In this document: one piece after another, positions 47,820-56,473 of the stretch | Position numbering within the stretch: position 1 is the first letter of the stretch | How the letters are laid out: each line of letters begins with the position of its first letter | Virus record (IMG/VR): IMGVR_UViG_3300042322_000140 | Span: 1 to 64,000 of that record | Origin: a virus | Length of the DNA: 64,000 bases | Direction: 5' to 3' (one strand) | Translations under genes and position numbers: made by a program | Notes under the pieces: generated by a model | The model's database searches: none | Seen by the model: only the letters and a program-made list of their open reading frames with translations | Told to the model about the DNA's origin: nothing

Positions 47820-48263
47820 TTACGGTGTTGGTGTTTGAGTGTTATCTAATAAGTATTGTAGTAGTTGTCCTAATGTAGTTATTGGGGTGCTACAAGCATC
47901 TAGTATACCAGTTAAGTCTACACAGTCTGTGATAATTTTATCACATATTGCTTCGTTTTCTAGATAGGTTACTCTGTCCTTTAAGTTACATATTTCTTCT
48001 TCGTATTTTATTAATACGTTTTTTACAATTGTTTTTCCACCTTCTTGTACGTAAGTCAAGCAATCATTACCTAAAGCTGATAAATCAATTTCTGATTTAA
48101 TACCACCTACTAAATTGTATAGGTCTTCTGTTGTTTCTTCTATTGTAATGCACTCCTGACCTACCAAGCTTGAAAATGCTGGTACCTCTAGTTCGTAGTA
48201 AGTACATGTGGCATAAGTTTTTTCACCACACATGTGTTTAATTTTGTTTCCGCAATTTTTCAT
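47820..48263 (-). CDS. Small Cys-rich fibre-associated protein (147 aa)
   Basis: The N-terminus is Cys-rich (MKNCGNKIKHMCGEKTYATC), followed by an acidic segment, then SALGNDCLTYVQEG and a helical stretch EEICNLKDRVTYLENEAICD with regular Leu/Ile. It ends in a low-complexity NTQTPTP tail. The DCxxY...EEICxLK arrangement also occurs near the start of the 673-residue protein, suggesting a common attachment fold. The ATG overlaps the TGA of the 44-residue gene (ATGA). No function is known; a structural role with fibres is inferred. Confidence 0.55.
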   Translation of the reverse strand: MKNCGNKIKHMCGEKTYATCTYYELEVPAFSSLVGQECITIEETTEDLYNLVGGIKSEIDLSALGNDCLTYVQEGGKTIVKNVLIKYEEEICNLKDRVTYLENEAICDKIITDCVDLTGILDACSTPITTLGQLLQYLLDNTQTPTP

Positions 48264-48394
48264 CCTTGTCCTCGATTTAGTTTTAAATAATTTTTTGATG
48301 TTTTTAGTTTAGAAGTTTTGCTTTTTGCGTGTACTCCTGGTCTTTTTACTTTAGGTTTAGCTTCAAATGATGCTGTGTTAGTTTTTACTGCCAT
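48260..48394 (-). CDS. Small basic protein ending KLNRGQG (44 aa)
   Basis: A 44-codon frame from ATG 48394 to TGA 48260 fills what would otherwise be a gap of about 150 bases. The product is strongly basic, with KPKVKRPGVHAKSKTSKLK followed by TSKNYLKLNRGQG. Peptides with the KSKTSKxKxSKNYxKxxRGQG pattern recur, as I recall, in phages of Bacteroidota, with no assigned function. Its TGA overlaps the ATG of the next gene. A disordered, basic peptide could bind nucleic acid or act as a structural minor component. Confidence 0.6.
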   Translation of the reverse strand: MAVKTNTASFEAKPKVKRPGVHAKSKTSKLKTSKNYLKLNRGQG

Positions 48395-48416
48395 TTTTTA
48401 TTTTTTATTATAATTA

Positions 48417-48926
48417 TTATCCTTTACAAGGGCTTATTTCTTGTAGTCCACTCTTAGGAGAGTAAAATCCAACATAGGTATTATCTGATATTTTACCTTC
48501 ATATTCAATAGGTTGTTTTAAATCTTCGTCTACGTAAATAAAAGCAGCCTTTGAAAAATCATCATTGTCTAAATAAAACTCTCCTATCTCTTTACCAAAA
48601 CAGTCGTTAAAAATAAAAACTGCCCTTTTTCTGAGTCTTATGTCAGGTCTTTCTATTAATAGAATGTCTATCGGGAGTATTACACCTGCCATTAGTTCTT
48701 CAAAAGTAGCTCCTGTTACTACTATTTTACTACGGAATAGTATGGCGTAAGGTAGGGTTATAAAATTGCCGCTTGGTATACTATCTGCTTGTGTTGTACT
48801 TTCTATATTTCTTAGATCGTAATAGATTATTGCTTTGTCTGCTGTTGTAAAACGGTCTTGTGTTTGTACTTCTGTCTGTGTGGCAGTTCCTGCATTCGTC
48901 TCTAAGAATTGTATGTTATATGTCAT
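48417..48926 (-). CDS. Structural-region protein of unknown function (169 aa)
   Basis: The sequence is soluble and beta-rich: YNIQFLETNAGTATQTEVQTQ, then KAIIYYDLRNIE, IVVTGATFEELMAGVILPID and RAVFIFNDCFGKEIGEFYLD, ending in GLQEISPCKG. No domain is recognised, and there is no membrane segment. It lies 12 bases after the aromatic 139-residue gene and before the small Cys-rich genes, inside the fibre operon, so a small virion or fibre-base protein is likely. The start is the only ATG that fits the gap. Confidence 0.55.
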   Translation of the reverse strand: MTYNIQFLETNAGTATQTEVQTQDRFTTADKAIIYYDLRNIESTTQADSIPSGNFITLPYAILFRSKIVVTGATFEELMAGVILPIDILLIERPDIRLRKRAVFIFNDCFGKEIGEFYLDNDDFSKAAFIYVDEDLKQPIEYEGKISDNTYVGFYSPKSGLQEISPCKG

Positions 48927-48938
48927 TTTATTATTTTT

Positions 48939-49358
48939 TTAGCAATAGCTCCAACTAATTCCTTGATCTGTCAATACAGTTGAAGGACTGTCTATTTCCC
49001 AAGTATTGTAAACATTAGTATCAAACATTGGTTCATAATACAAGTACTCGTACCAGAAATTGGTTACATCAATCATCACAAAATATAGTGGGCCACTCCC
49101 ATTTGTAGCATAATAAAGTCCGTCATTCCCTGTGTAAATATCCCAGTAATCATAGTTACAAGGGTCTCCTGCGTAGAATGAATTAAAGTAAGTATAAGTT
49201 ACTTCACCTCCTGAACTATATCCGTAAAACTCACTAACACTATCAGGAGTGGAGAATCCAGCTGAGCTTGACATGTTTCTTAGGGAATAGGGTGTACCTG
49301 CTCCTAACTCACTTGCTATTGCTGAAAAACTTAATTGTCCACTCCCTGGTAATGCCAT
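48939..49358 (-). CDS. Aromatic-rich small fibre/adhesin protein (139 aa)
   Basis: The N-terminus MALPGSGQLSFSAIASELG resembles a short leader found on small tail or fibre proteins of many phages (alternating small residues before SFS.I...LG). The rest is exceptionally rich in Tyr, Trp and Phe (TYTYFNSFYAGD, NYDYWDIYTG, TNFWYEYLYYEP), with two Cys near each end of this region. Such aromatic-rich domains commonly bind carbohydrates, but no family is recognised. The gene lies four bases after the 128-residue gene, in the fibre operon. A tip or decoration protein is the best guess. Confidence 0.55.
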   Translation of the reverse strand: MALPGSGQLSFSAIASELGAGTPYSLRNMSSSAGFSTPDSVSEFYGYSSGGEVTYTYFNSFYAGDPCNYDYWDIYTGNDGLYYATNGSGPLYFVMIDVTNFWYEYLYYEPMFDTNVYNTWEIDSPSTVLTDQGISWSYC

Positions 49359-49362
49359 AATA

Positions 49363-49749
49363 TTACTTTGCTGATGTTTTTTGAGCTGGTTCTACTGCCG
49401 GTTCAACAACTGGTTCTACAACAACTTCTTCTGTTGCCCAAGGCAAAGTAGGTTGTTTAATTACTTTAGCATCAATCTGCTTTTGTATTTGATTGTTTAC
49501 ATGCTCTTCATAAGAATCTACTACTACTGACTTAATCCAGCCTAGTATTAACTCTTCTGTTAATTCTGTGTAAGGTACAAAATTTTCTGCATCAATAGAT
49601 GATTGCGGAAACGGTGTAGCTCCTACGAACTTACCTTCGTTTCCTTCTGAATCTGTTCCAATTTTTTCCCAGTACGTTTGTACTACTGCGTTTTCGACTT
49701 CTGTTGTATCCAAAGTCTTCACTCCTGTGATTTTCCAAGTGTATTCCAT
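49363..49749 (-). CDS. Small protein downstream of the large fibre, DUF7936-like (128 aa)
   Basis: The sequence YTWKITGVKTLDTTEVENAVVQTYWEK..., with VVQTYW, FVGATPFP, LTEELILGWIKSVVV and VNNQIQKQIDA, matches a small family I recall as DUF7936, found near tail fibre genes of aquatic phages. The C-terminus is a Val/Glu/Pro-rich tail (VVVEPVVEPAVEPAQK). The function is not known; a fibre-assembly or attachment role is inferred only from its place eight bases after the 2230-residue fibre gene. No catalytic motif or membrane segment is present. Confidence 0.6.
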   Translation of the reverse strand: MEYTWKITGVKTLDTTEVENAVVQTYWEKIGTDSEGNEGKFVGATPFPQSSIDAENFVPYTELTEELILGWIKSVVVDSYEEHVNNQIQKQIDAKVIKQPTLPWATEEVVVEPVVEPAVEPAQKTSAK

Positions 49750-49757
49750 TTTGTTTG

Positions 49758-52700
49758 TTATTTAGTTATTAATTTGTTTACTAATTCTTTTAATTCTTCT
49801 ATTTGTTTTTGTTGTTCTTTTACTGCTTCGAATAATACAGCTACTGCGTTTTGGTATTTTACAGCTTTAGTGTTATCTTCATTTGTAACTACTAATTCTG
49901 GAAATTCTACTTCTAGCTCTTGTGCTATAAATCCTATATTGTTTTTTTCTCCACTGTCAATTCTGTCGTATAAGACTCCTCTTGAATTATTAATTCTTTC
50001 TAGTACATTTTCAATTGGTCTTATATTTTCTTTTACCGATTGATCTGAATATGCTACAATGTCATAGTCTGCGTAAATTGAGACATTGCTGACTTGTTGT
50101 GTTACTCTTAGTGGATGAGATGCTGTATTGCTTGAGCCAATTGTTATTCTAGATGTAGAAGATACGTTATCTATATGAAAAGATAATGCTGTTCTAGGTC
50201 TAAATTGTATAGCACCATTTGTGGTGTTATTATTTAGTATGTCCATATAACCACTAGAGAACATATTAATGCTACCACTGTATGCACCTGAAAACATATT
50301 TACTCCTGCTATTGCTTGAGCTCCTGTATTAGTATTTGTTATAGTTATACCACTTTGATAAGTTGCATCATTAAAGCTTATACTAAGTCTGTTTAAAACA
50401 CTTGTACTAGCTGGATCTATATAATATGCAGTATTGGTTCTTTCATAGAATATATTAAATCTGGCACCATTACCAAGAACATCTTGAGCTGTTCCTGCAG
50501 GGCTACCTGCGTAAAAAGAGGATGTTGTATAAACCGATCCATAATAAACTCCTACAGATGGATTACCATAACTGTTTGCAAACTGTAGACCTATTGTATC
50601 TGAGCCGGATTGTACAACTACTTTACTTGCTAAATTTGCAGCAGTTGTTGAATCAGCTGGGTTTATATAGTACGCTGTATTATTTGAGTCGTAAAATATT
50701 GGTGCTCTAAGAGAATCATTAGATTGGAAAAATCCTGTTTTACTTTGATTTGAACCTCCAGAACCAATTGCAGTTTCCCATGCTTGAAATGAACCAGCTC
50801 CATTATAACTTCTAAACCATAAGTTGTTATCATAGTAACTCATTGCCATTTGAAATCCATGGTAGTTACTTTGATTACTGTGTCTTACATTTATTGAGTT
50901 ATACCAAGTACTACTAGGCCAGTTTGAACCTCCACCATCATTCTCATAAAAACCACTATTTCTCCAATCATTAGCATTATTATGAGAAGCTATTAAAGAA
51001 TTAGTTGTCATCCAATCCGGTTTACTTGATACATTAGTCCAAGCTACTGCACTTGCTGAACCAGCATTACCAGTAATGTTTCCAGATATAGTGTTAGCTA
51101 CTGTTAATCCAACTAAGTTAGAGGTACTAGTAGGATCTATAAAATAACCAGTGTTATTTGAATCATAGAATATAGGAGCTCTCATATCATCTCTTGATCT
51201 AATAGAACCTGAGATAGCTGCTAAGAAACTACCATTTTCTGTAACAAGTAATCCATGTGTATTTAAGTTTCCTGCAACTCCTCCAGCATTTGGGTGAGAC
51301 CAGGCCATACCATAAAGGTTACCAATAGAAGTCCCATCTGCAGGAAGAATATAAGCTTCTCCCATTGAAAAGACTGCTTGGTATCTAATAGAACTATATA
51401 ACCCAACTTGTCCATAACCAAAATTTGTGGCAACTATATTATCACTATGATATAGCTTAGATATATTTGAAGTTAAATTAGGGTCTATATAAAAGCCAGT
51501 ATTATTTGAGTCATAGAATACAGGTGCTCTAAAATCACCACTTGTCTGATATGTACCAGTACCACCTGTTTTTGAAGTAAGTGAGTCAAAAGTGTGTGTA
51601 TGAGAAACAGCAGCTGCGTAAGTTCCTACATTACTTGAATCTAATACAGTTCTCCATGCTTGCCATGTTCCACTATTTTTACCTCTTATTGCTATTTGGC
51701 CAGATCTAAAATCTCCTGCTATTTGATGTTGCCAAGCTGAGCTATATGCTTGAGAGTATAATGCTCCGTCTGTAGCGTTTCCTGTAAAGTTTGGTACACC
51801 TGCTGTATAATAAGTAATACCATTACTTTCTAAGGTATCCGCATTTATGGCTGAGTTAGAACCTGTGTTTCTAAAAGGCATCCCATCAATTTGATCAGCA
51901 CTTGTAGCTGTGGCTGCATTACCTGATATGTTTCCTGTAATTGTATTTGTAACAGTTAGTCCAAGTAAATTGCTTGTTGAAGCAGGATCTAAGTAATAGG
52001 CTGTATTGTTTGTATCATAATATATTAAAGCATACAATGCACCTCCCCCATTTACATTGACCCCATATACAGCTGGATATTGCCAAGGATTCCAAGTGCC
52101 TGCATCTCCATTTCTTGTTCTAAATGTTATTCCATAGCCTCCACTGCTATAAGGTGCATTGAATTGTAAACCATATCCTCCAGCCTCAATGTGTGCTAAA
52201 GGTCCACTATACGGAGCATTGTTTGCATATGTAAATCCAGATTTACTGCCTGCTATTGTATTTGCATCATATCCTGGATTAGTTACCCATCCATCATACC
52301 ACCTGTTTGTAGCTGCTGTTGCATATCCTGCAGAAGCATGGTTACCCCATGAGTAAGCTGTATTCCAGTTAGTAGAATTATCTGTAAAAGGTAATACATA
52401 AAAGTTAGCATTAGTAGCCCCTGTATAACCAAGATCAGCTAATGTCATCGTTCTAGTTGTAATGTTTGTTACACTACCTATTGCATCTGAAGTAAACACG
52501 TCAATTACTTGTGCTCCTGATGTATCAATATTTCTTGCTGTATAAGCAGGATGAGTATACACCGTATTTGTGTCTGTAGAGGATATTGTTACAACTCCTC
52601 CGGCCCCGTAGCTTAGTGATACATTTGTTCCTGCAACTAAATCTAATGAACCATTAGAGGTAATTGTAGTTCTTTGTACACCGTTAGTTTTTAAATTCCA

Positions 52701-55700
52701 GTATTGGTAGTTATCATAGGGGTGTGTATGTGAGGCTAGTGCAAAAGCTGAAGCATGGTTACCATCTAATAAGTCAGCGTCTAATCCACTTCCTGAACCA
52801 TCGTTACCTGCATGCCAAACAATACTATTATCCCAATACAATACACCATTAGTTCTCATCTCTAAAAACTTACCGACTGTGCCACTAATATGAAATGCAA
52901 TACCTGTTGTTGTTGTACTATAAGATTCAGTCCATATAGCTGCTGTTGTGTAGTCGTTGTCTGCTTGAGCTTTTCTAGACTTTATTGTATTATCAGCTAT
53001 TAATAAGCTTAAACTACTTGTCCCGTTTGGGTTTGTGTAATAAGCAGTATTATCTGAATCGTAGAATATTGGAGCTCTAAAATCACCACTTGTCTGATAT
53101 GTACTTGTACCACTACTCTTAGAAGTCAAAGAATCAAAAGTGTGAGTATGAGAAGTTGTAGCCGCAAAAGATCCTATGTTAGCTGAGTGAATTACTTCTC
53201 TCCAACCACTGTATTGATCATTGTCCCATTGTGTCTTAAAATAAAAGTTTCCAGTGTGTGAACCCCAAAGTTGAAAACCAAAATTAGTACCTCGCAAACT
53301 TAACATTCCACCATAATTGTAACCCCCTGGAGGATTAGACCAGCTTCCTGTGTCACCTATTTGATCAAATCTTACAGTTCCTGCTGTAGATTGTAAGGTT
53401 TGAAAATCTCCACTTGTAGAATAGCCTCTATATAATCTAGGATCTGTGTAAGTGGTGTAGTTATCTGCATGTAATAAATTATGTGTACCTGTATTGTTTG
53501 TAAAAGTACCATTACCTCTAATGTAAGAGCTGTACCCTAAAGTATTAGAACCTATGTATACACCATAAGATGAGTTCCAACCTATACTATCTGCCATAAC
53601 ATCAGAAGTTATCCATGTAGATGTTTGAGAACCAAATGATAAATCTCCTGCTAAGTTTAACGCATTTAAGTTAGAAGTACTAGCAGCATCAATATAATAA
53701 CCAGTATTGTCTGTATCATAAAATATTGGAGCTCTAGAACTTCCACTAGCTGTTACTATACCTGTAAAAAAAGCTCCTTCACTAGCAAATGAAATTCTGT
53801 GATAAACAGAACCATTATTTTTTATGACTAAATGATGTCCATAACCATTTCCATAAGAGTAACCTAATCCATACATATTAGCTAATGGCCAAGACTCTCC
53901 AATGGTCCAAATAACTTTGTCATTAGTTCCATTTATATTATAGTCTCCCATAAGACCTCCACTATTGTTACTAACTAAGTAATCTGAATAAGTGAATCTT
54001 CCTGCTAAATTACCTGTATTTAAATTAGAACCTCCATCTGGATTTAGATAATATGCTGTATTATTTGAATCATAAACTATAGGGGCTCTGAAATCTCCAC
54101 TTGTTTGATAAGTTCCTGTACCCCCTGTTTTTGAAGTTAGAGAGTCAAATGTGTGTGTATGGTTTGCAGCTGCTGCATAGTTTCCTATATTAACATCTGT
54201 GATATATCTTTGCCATCCTTGCCATCCTGCAGCATAAGAGGCAGTTCTGTACCAAGAGCCTCCAGTAGAATCAAAGTACACTTGACTTGCAACGTGTCCG
54301 ATTTTACTGTAGTATTCCAATACTGTGCCATAGTCATCTCCTAATCCTGTGCCATTAAAATAATTGTCCCACATCTTAACAGACATAGGTTCTGTATTTC
54401 TAGGGGCAGTTGCTGGATTAAAATTAGTAGAAGGAAATAGTAATTGATTTACTGTAAATAGGTTTGTATTACTAGTAGATGCAGGATTTACATAGTAGCC
54501 TGTGTTATCTGAATCATAGAATATAGGAGCCCTAAAATCACCTACTGCTTCTGAATATGTTCCATTTAATAAAACTCTTCCTAAAGTATTTCTAATAGAA
54601 AAGTCAGTGTCTAATGCAGAGCCAAATCCTTCCCAAGCCGTTTCTGCACCACTTGTGTTTCTATAAGAAATATAACCAACTTGGGCCGCCCCAGAACTGT
54701 CGGTGTCTTGTATTACTAAAGCTGGAGATATAGATTGTACTTGTATTGAAGTACCTAGTACGGTGTCGAAACGAGAAATAAAAGCTGGGTTTACATAATA
54801 GCCTGTATTGTCCGAATCATAAAATATAGGTGCTCTAAAATCACCAGAAGTTTGGTAAGTCCCTGTTCCTAATGTTTTATTTGTTAAGTTGTTAAAATCA
54901 ACACTCCCTGCAGAAGTGGCTGATCCTGTTATACTTATTGGCCATGTCCCTGTTGCGTTAGTACCATCTGTGAATGAAATGTCTTTATATGAAGAGTATG
55001 CTGTAGCTGAACCATAAGTTTGCTGCCATATTCTCATTCCAATTGCATCCTTTCTAAACATAACTAAATTGTCAAGCCCTCCAGAAGCATCTTGATAACT
55101 TCTCATATGTAAGAAGTCTGCATAAGGGCCTGAGTTATTATTATTCCAAGATGTAAAGCCAAACTTTAATCTATTTGCTGCTAACTCACTTGGAGAAATT
55201 GTTCTGTTATCTTCTGATATTAGTGTTCCAGAATAACCCGATATATTTGTTACAGATGTTAGGTAAGTATTTGAATCTACAGTTCCATCTGCCTTTAAAA
55301 ATTGTGAAGCTGTTCCTCCTGCCTTAACAAACTTATTAGCTGTTATATCATATAGATTTGATGAAGCTGCTGGATCTAGATAATAATTTGTATTATCTGA
55401 ATCGTAAAATATAGGTGCTCTCATATCTGCAGTTGCAGTTAAACTTCCACCACTAGAGAGAGTCATTTTTTGACTTCCATTTATTGAAAATAGGTAGCCA
55501 CTTAAGCTTTGTCCATATGTTGGATTAAACTCTAATTGATGAGCTGTATTTACTTTAAAAACAGACAACACAAGTCCGTCAGCTCTTTTGCTTAAAAATT
55601 GTGCGTTATTATCTATTATTATGTTTCCTCCAGAAACAACTAATTTTGCATAGTTTGGGTCTGTAGTTGTGCCTATTAATACGTTTGTACCATTATCATA

Positions 55701-56450
55701 TACTAAGCTATTTCCTAATGTAGTTGATCCTGTAAATTTTGATAAATAGTTTGTTGTACCATTTGCATTAGCTGGAGTATACCCTAACCATCCTGCAATA
55801 GTTTTATTAACCCACAGTGTACCATTAAATCCTAAGATGTGTCCATTTATAGGAGTTGTAGTTTTTAGATCTACATCATGTAATTCATCAAGTTCAAAAC
55901 CATTTTGTACTTTAACAAATATTTCACCACTATTTAAGTTTACTCTTGTAACAATACCAATGAAAACTAAATGGGTAGGTGCGTAAGGTTTATTAATTAA
56001 TCCATAAATAAGATTACCTCCTGTCCCTAACCAAACAGGATCTCCTGCTGTAGCTCCAATTGTATTTAGTCCTGCAAGTAAACCTTCTGATACAACATTT
56101 GCAAAACCGTTTATTGCAACAGTTGCGTCAAGTAATCCCATTGTTTTACTTGACGTTGCCTCTGAAGTATTTGATGCCAAAGAAGCAAGCATATTTGTGC
56201 CATCTGCTCCGGATATATAGATAGCTTGACCTTTGTTTATAGCGACTGCTGCTTTTACTACATGCTGTAGTCTAGCTGCTGGTGCTCCTACATCTACGCC
56301 TAAATCAGATAACATTTCTGCACCTGTTCTGTACTTAACTAGGCCGCCATCAGATACAAGAAACTTATCTGTATCTGTAGTGGCATTAGCTATACTTCCA
56401 ATTGTGGTAGTGCCTTTTATATCAAGGTTTGAATATATTTTTTGCGACAT
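49758..56450 (-). CDS. Giant tail fibre with S74 intramolecular chaperone (2230 aa)
   Basis: This is a long trimeric-fibre-like protein. Eleven copies of a motif built on RAPIFYDSDNTGYYxNP lie between about residues 350 and 2010, alternating with pyocin-knob-like segments (YAAGWQGWQRYITD, WQAWRTVLDSSN) and HTHTFDSLTSK linkers. The last ~96 residues form a peptidase S74 domain: YSDQSVKENI gives the probable catalytic pair Ser2135 and Lys2140, followed by NIGFIAQELEVEFP and a C-terminal coiled coil. Known relatives cut themselves just before this Ser once the trimer has folded. It probably binds the cell surface. It has no recognised depolymerase domain. It follows the 553-residue fibre gene by 23 bases. 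Confidence 0.75.
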   Translation of the reverse strand: MSQKIYSNLDIKGTTTIGSIANATTDTDKFLVSDGGLVKYRTGAEMLSDLGVDVGAPAARLQHVVKAAVAINKGQAIYISGADGTNMLASLASNTSEATSSKTMGLLDATVAINGFANVVSEGLLAGLNTIGATAGDPVWLGTGGNLIYGLINKPYAPTHLVFIGIVTRVNLNSGEIFVKVQNGFELDELHDVDLKTTTPINGHILGFNGTLWVNKTIAGWLGYTPANANGTTNYLSKFTGSTTLGNSLVYDNGTNVLIGTTTDPNYAKLVVSGGNIIIDNNAQFLSKRADGLVLSVFKVNTAHQLEFNPTYGQSLSGYLFSINGSQKMTLSSGGSLTATADMRAPIFYDSDNTNYYLDPAASSNLYDITANKFVKAGGTASQFLKADGTVDSNTYLTSVTNISGYSGTLISEDNRTISPSELAANRLKFGFTSWNNNNSGPYADFLHMRSYQDASGGLDNLVMFRKDAIGMRIWQQTYGSATAYSSYKDISFTDGTNATGTWPISITGSATSAGSVDFNNLTNKTLGTGTYQTSGDFRAPIFYDSDNTGYYVNPAFISRFDTVLGTSIQVQSISPALVIQDTDSSGAAQVGYISYRNTSGAETAWEGFGSALDTDFSIRNTLGRVLLNGTYSEAVGDFRAPIFYDSDNTGYYVNPASTSNTNLFTVNQLLFPSTNFNPATAPRNTEPMSVKMWDNYFNGTGLGDDYGTVLEYYSKIGHVASQVYFDSTGGSWYRTASYAAGWQGWQRYITDVNIGNYAAAANHTHTFDSLTSKTGGTGTYQTSGDFRAPIVYDSNNTAYYLNPDGGSNLNTGNLAGRFTYSDYLVSNNSGGLMGDYNINGTNDKVIWTIGESWPLANMYGLGYSYGNGYGHHLVIKNNGSVYHRISFASEGAFFTGIVTASGSSRAPIFYDTDNTGYYIDAASTSNLNALNLAGDLSFGSQTSTWITSDVMADSIGWNSSYGVYIGSNTLGYSSYIRGNGTFTNNTGTHNLLHADNYTTYTDPRLYRGYSTSGDFQTLQSTAGTVRFDQIGDTGSWSNPPGGYNYGGMLSLRGTNFGFQLWGSHTGNFYFKTQWDNDQYSGWREVIHSANIGSFAATTSHTHTFDSLTSKSSGTSTYQTSGDFRAPIFYDSDNTAYYTNPNGTSSLSLLIADNTIKSRKAQADNDYTTAAIWTESYSTTTTGIAFHISGTVGKFLEMRTNGVLYWDNSIVWHAGNDGSGSGLDADLLDGNHASAFALASHTHPYDNYQYWNLKTNGVQRTTITSNGSLDLVAGTNVSLSYGAGGVVTISSTDTNTVYTHPAYTARNIDTSGAQVIDVFTSDAIGSVTNITTRTMTLADLGYTGATNANFYVLPFTDNSTNWNTAYSWGNHASAGYATAATNRWYDGWVTNPGYDANTIAGSKSGFTYANNAPYSGPLAHIEAGGYGLQFNAPYSSGGYGITFRTRNGDAGTWNPWQYPAVYGVNVNGGGALYALIYYDTNNTAYYLDPASTSNLLGLTVTNTITGNISGNAATATSADQIDGMPFRNTGSNSAINADTLESNGITYYTAGVPNFTGNATDGALYSQAYSSAWQHQIAGDFRSGQIAIRGKNSGTWQAWRTVLDSSNVGTYAAAVSHTHTFDSLTSKTGGTGTYQTSGDFRAPVFYDSNNTGFYIDPNLTSNISKLYHSDNIVATNFGYGQVGLYSSIRYQAVFSMGEAYILPADGTSIGNLYGMAWSHPNAGGVAGNLNTHGLLVTENGSFLAAISGSIRSRDDMRAPIFYDSNNTGYFIDPTSTSNLVGLTVANTISGNITGNAGSASAVAWTNVSSKPDWMTTNSLIASHNNANDWRNSGFYENDGGGSNWPSSTWYNSINVRHSNQSNYHGFQMAMSYYDNNLWFRSYNGAGSFQAWETAIGSGGSNQSKTGFFQSNDSLRAPIFYDSNNTAYYINPADSTTAANLASKVVVQSGSDTIGLQFANSYGNPSVGVYYGSVYTTSSFYAGSPAGTAQDVLGNGARFNIFYERTNTAYYIDPASTSVLNRLSISFNDATYQSGITITNTNTGAQAIAGVNMFSGAYSGSINMFSSGYMDILNNNTTNGAIQFRPRTALSFHIDNVSSTSRITIGSSNTASHPLRVTQQVSNVSIYADYDIVAYSDQSVKENIRPIENVLERINNSRGVLYDRIDSGEKNNIGFIAQELEVEFPELVVTNEDNTKAVKYQNAVAVLFEAVKEQQKQIEELKELVNKLITK
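50400..55440 (-). repeat. Eleven dispersed coding repeats (RAPIFYDSxNTxYYxxP) in the large fibre gene
   Basis: Eleven copies of a ~20-codon motif occur through the fibre gene, spaced irregularly (about 90-290 codons). Two copies are degenerate (ALIYYDTNNTAYY and NIFYERTNTAYY). DNA of the copies is diverged, so they are ancient repeats, not recent duplications. Confidence 0.75.
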
Positions 56451-56473
56451 GTTGGTTTTAGTCTATTGGGTTA

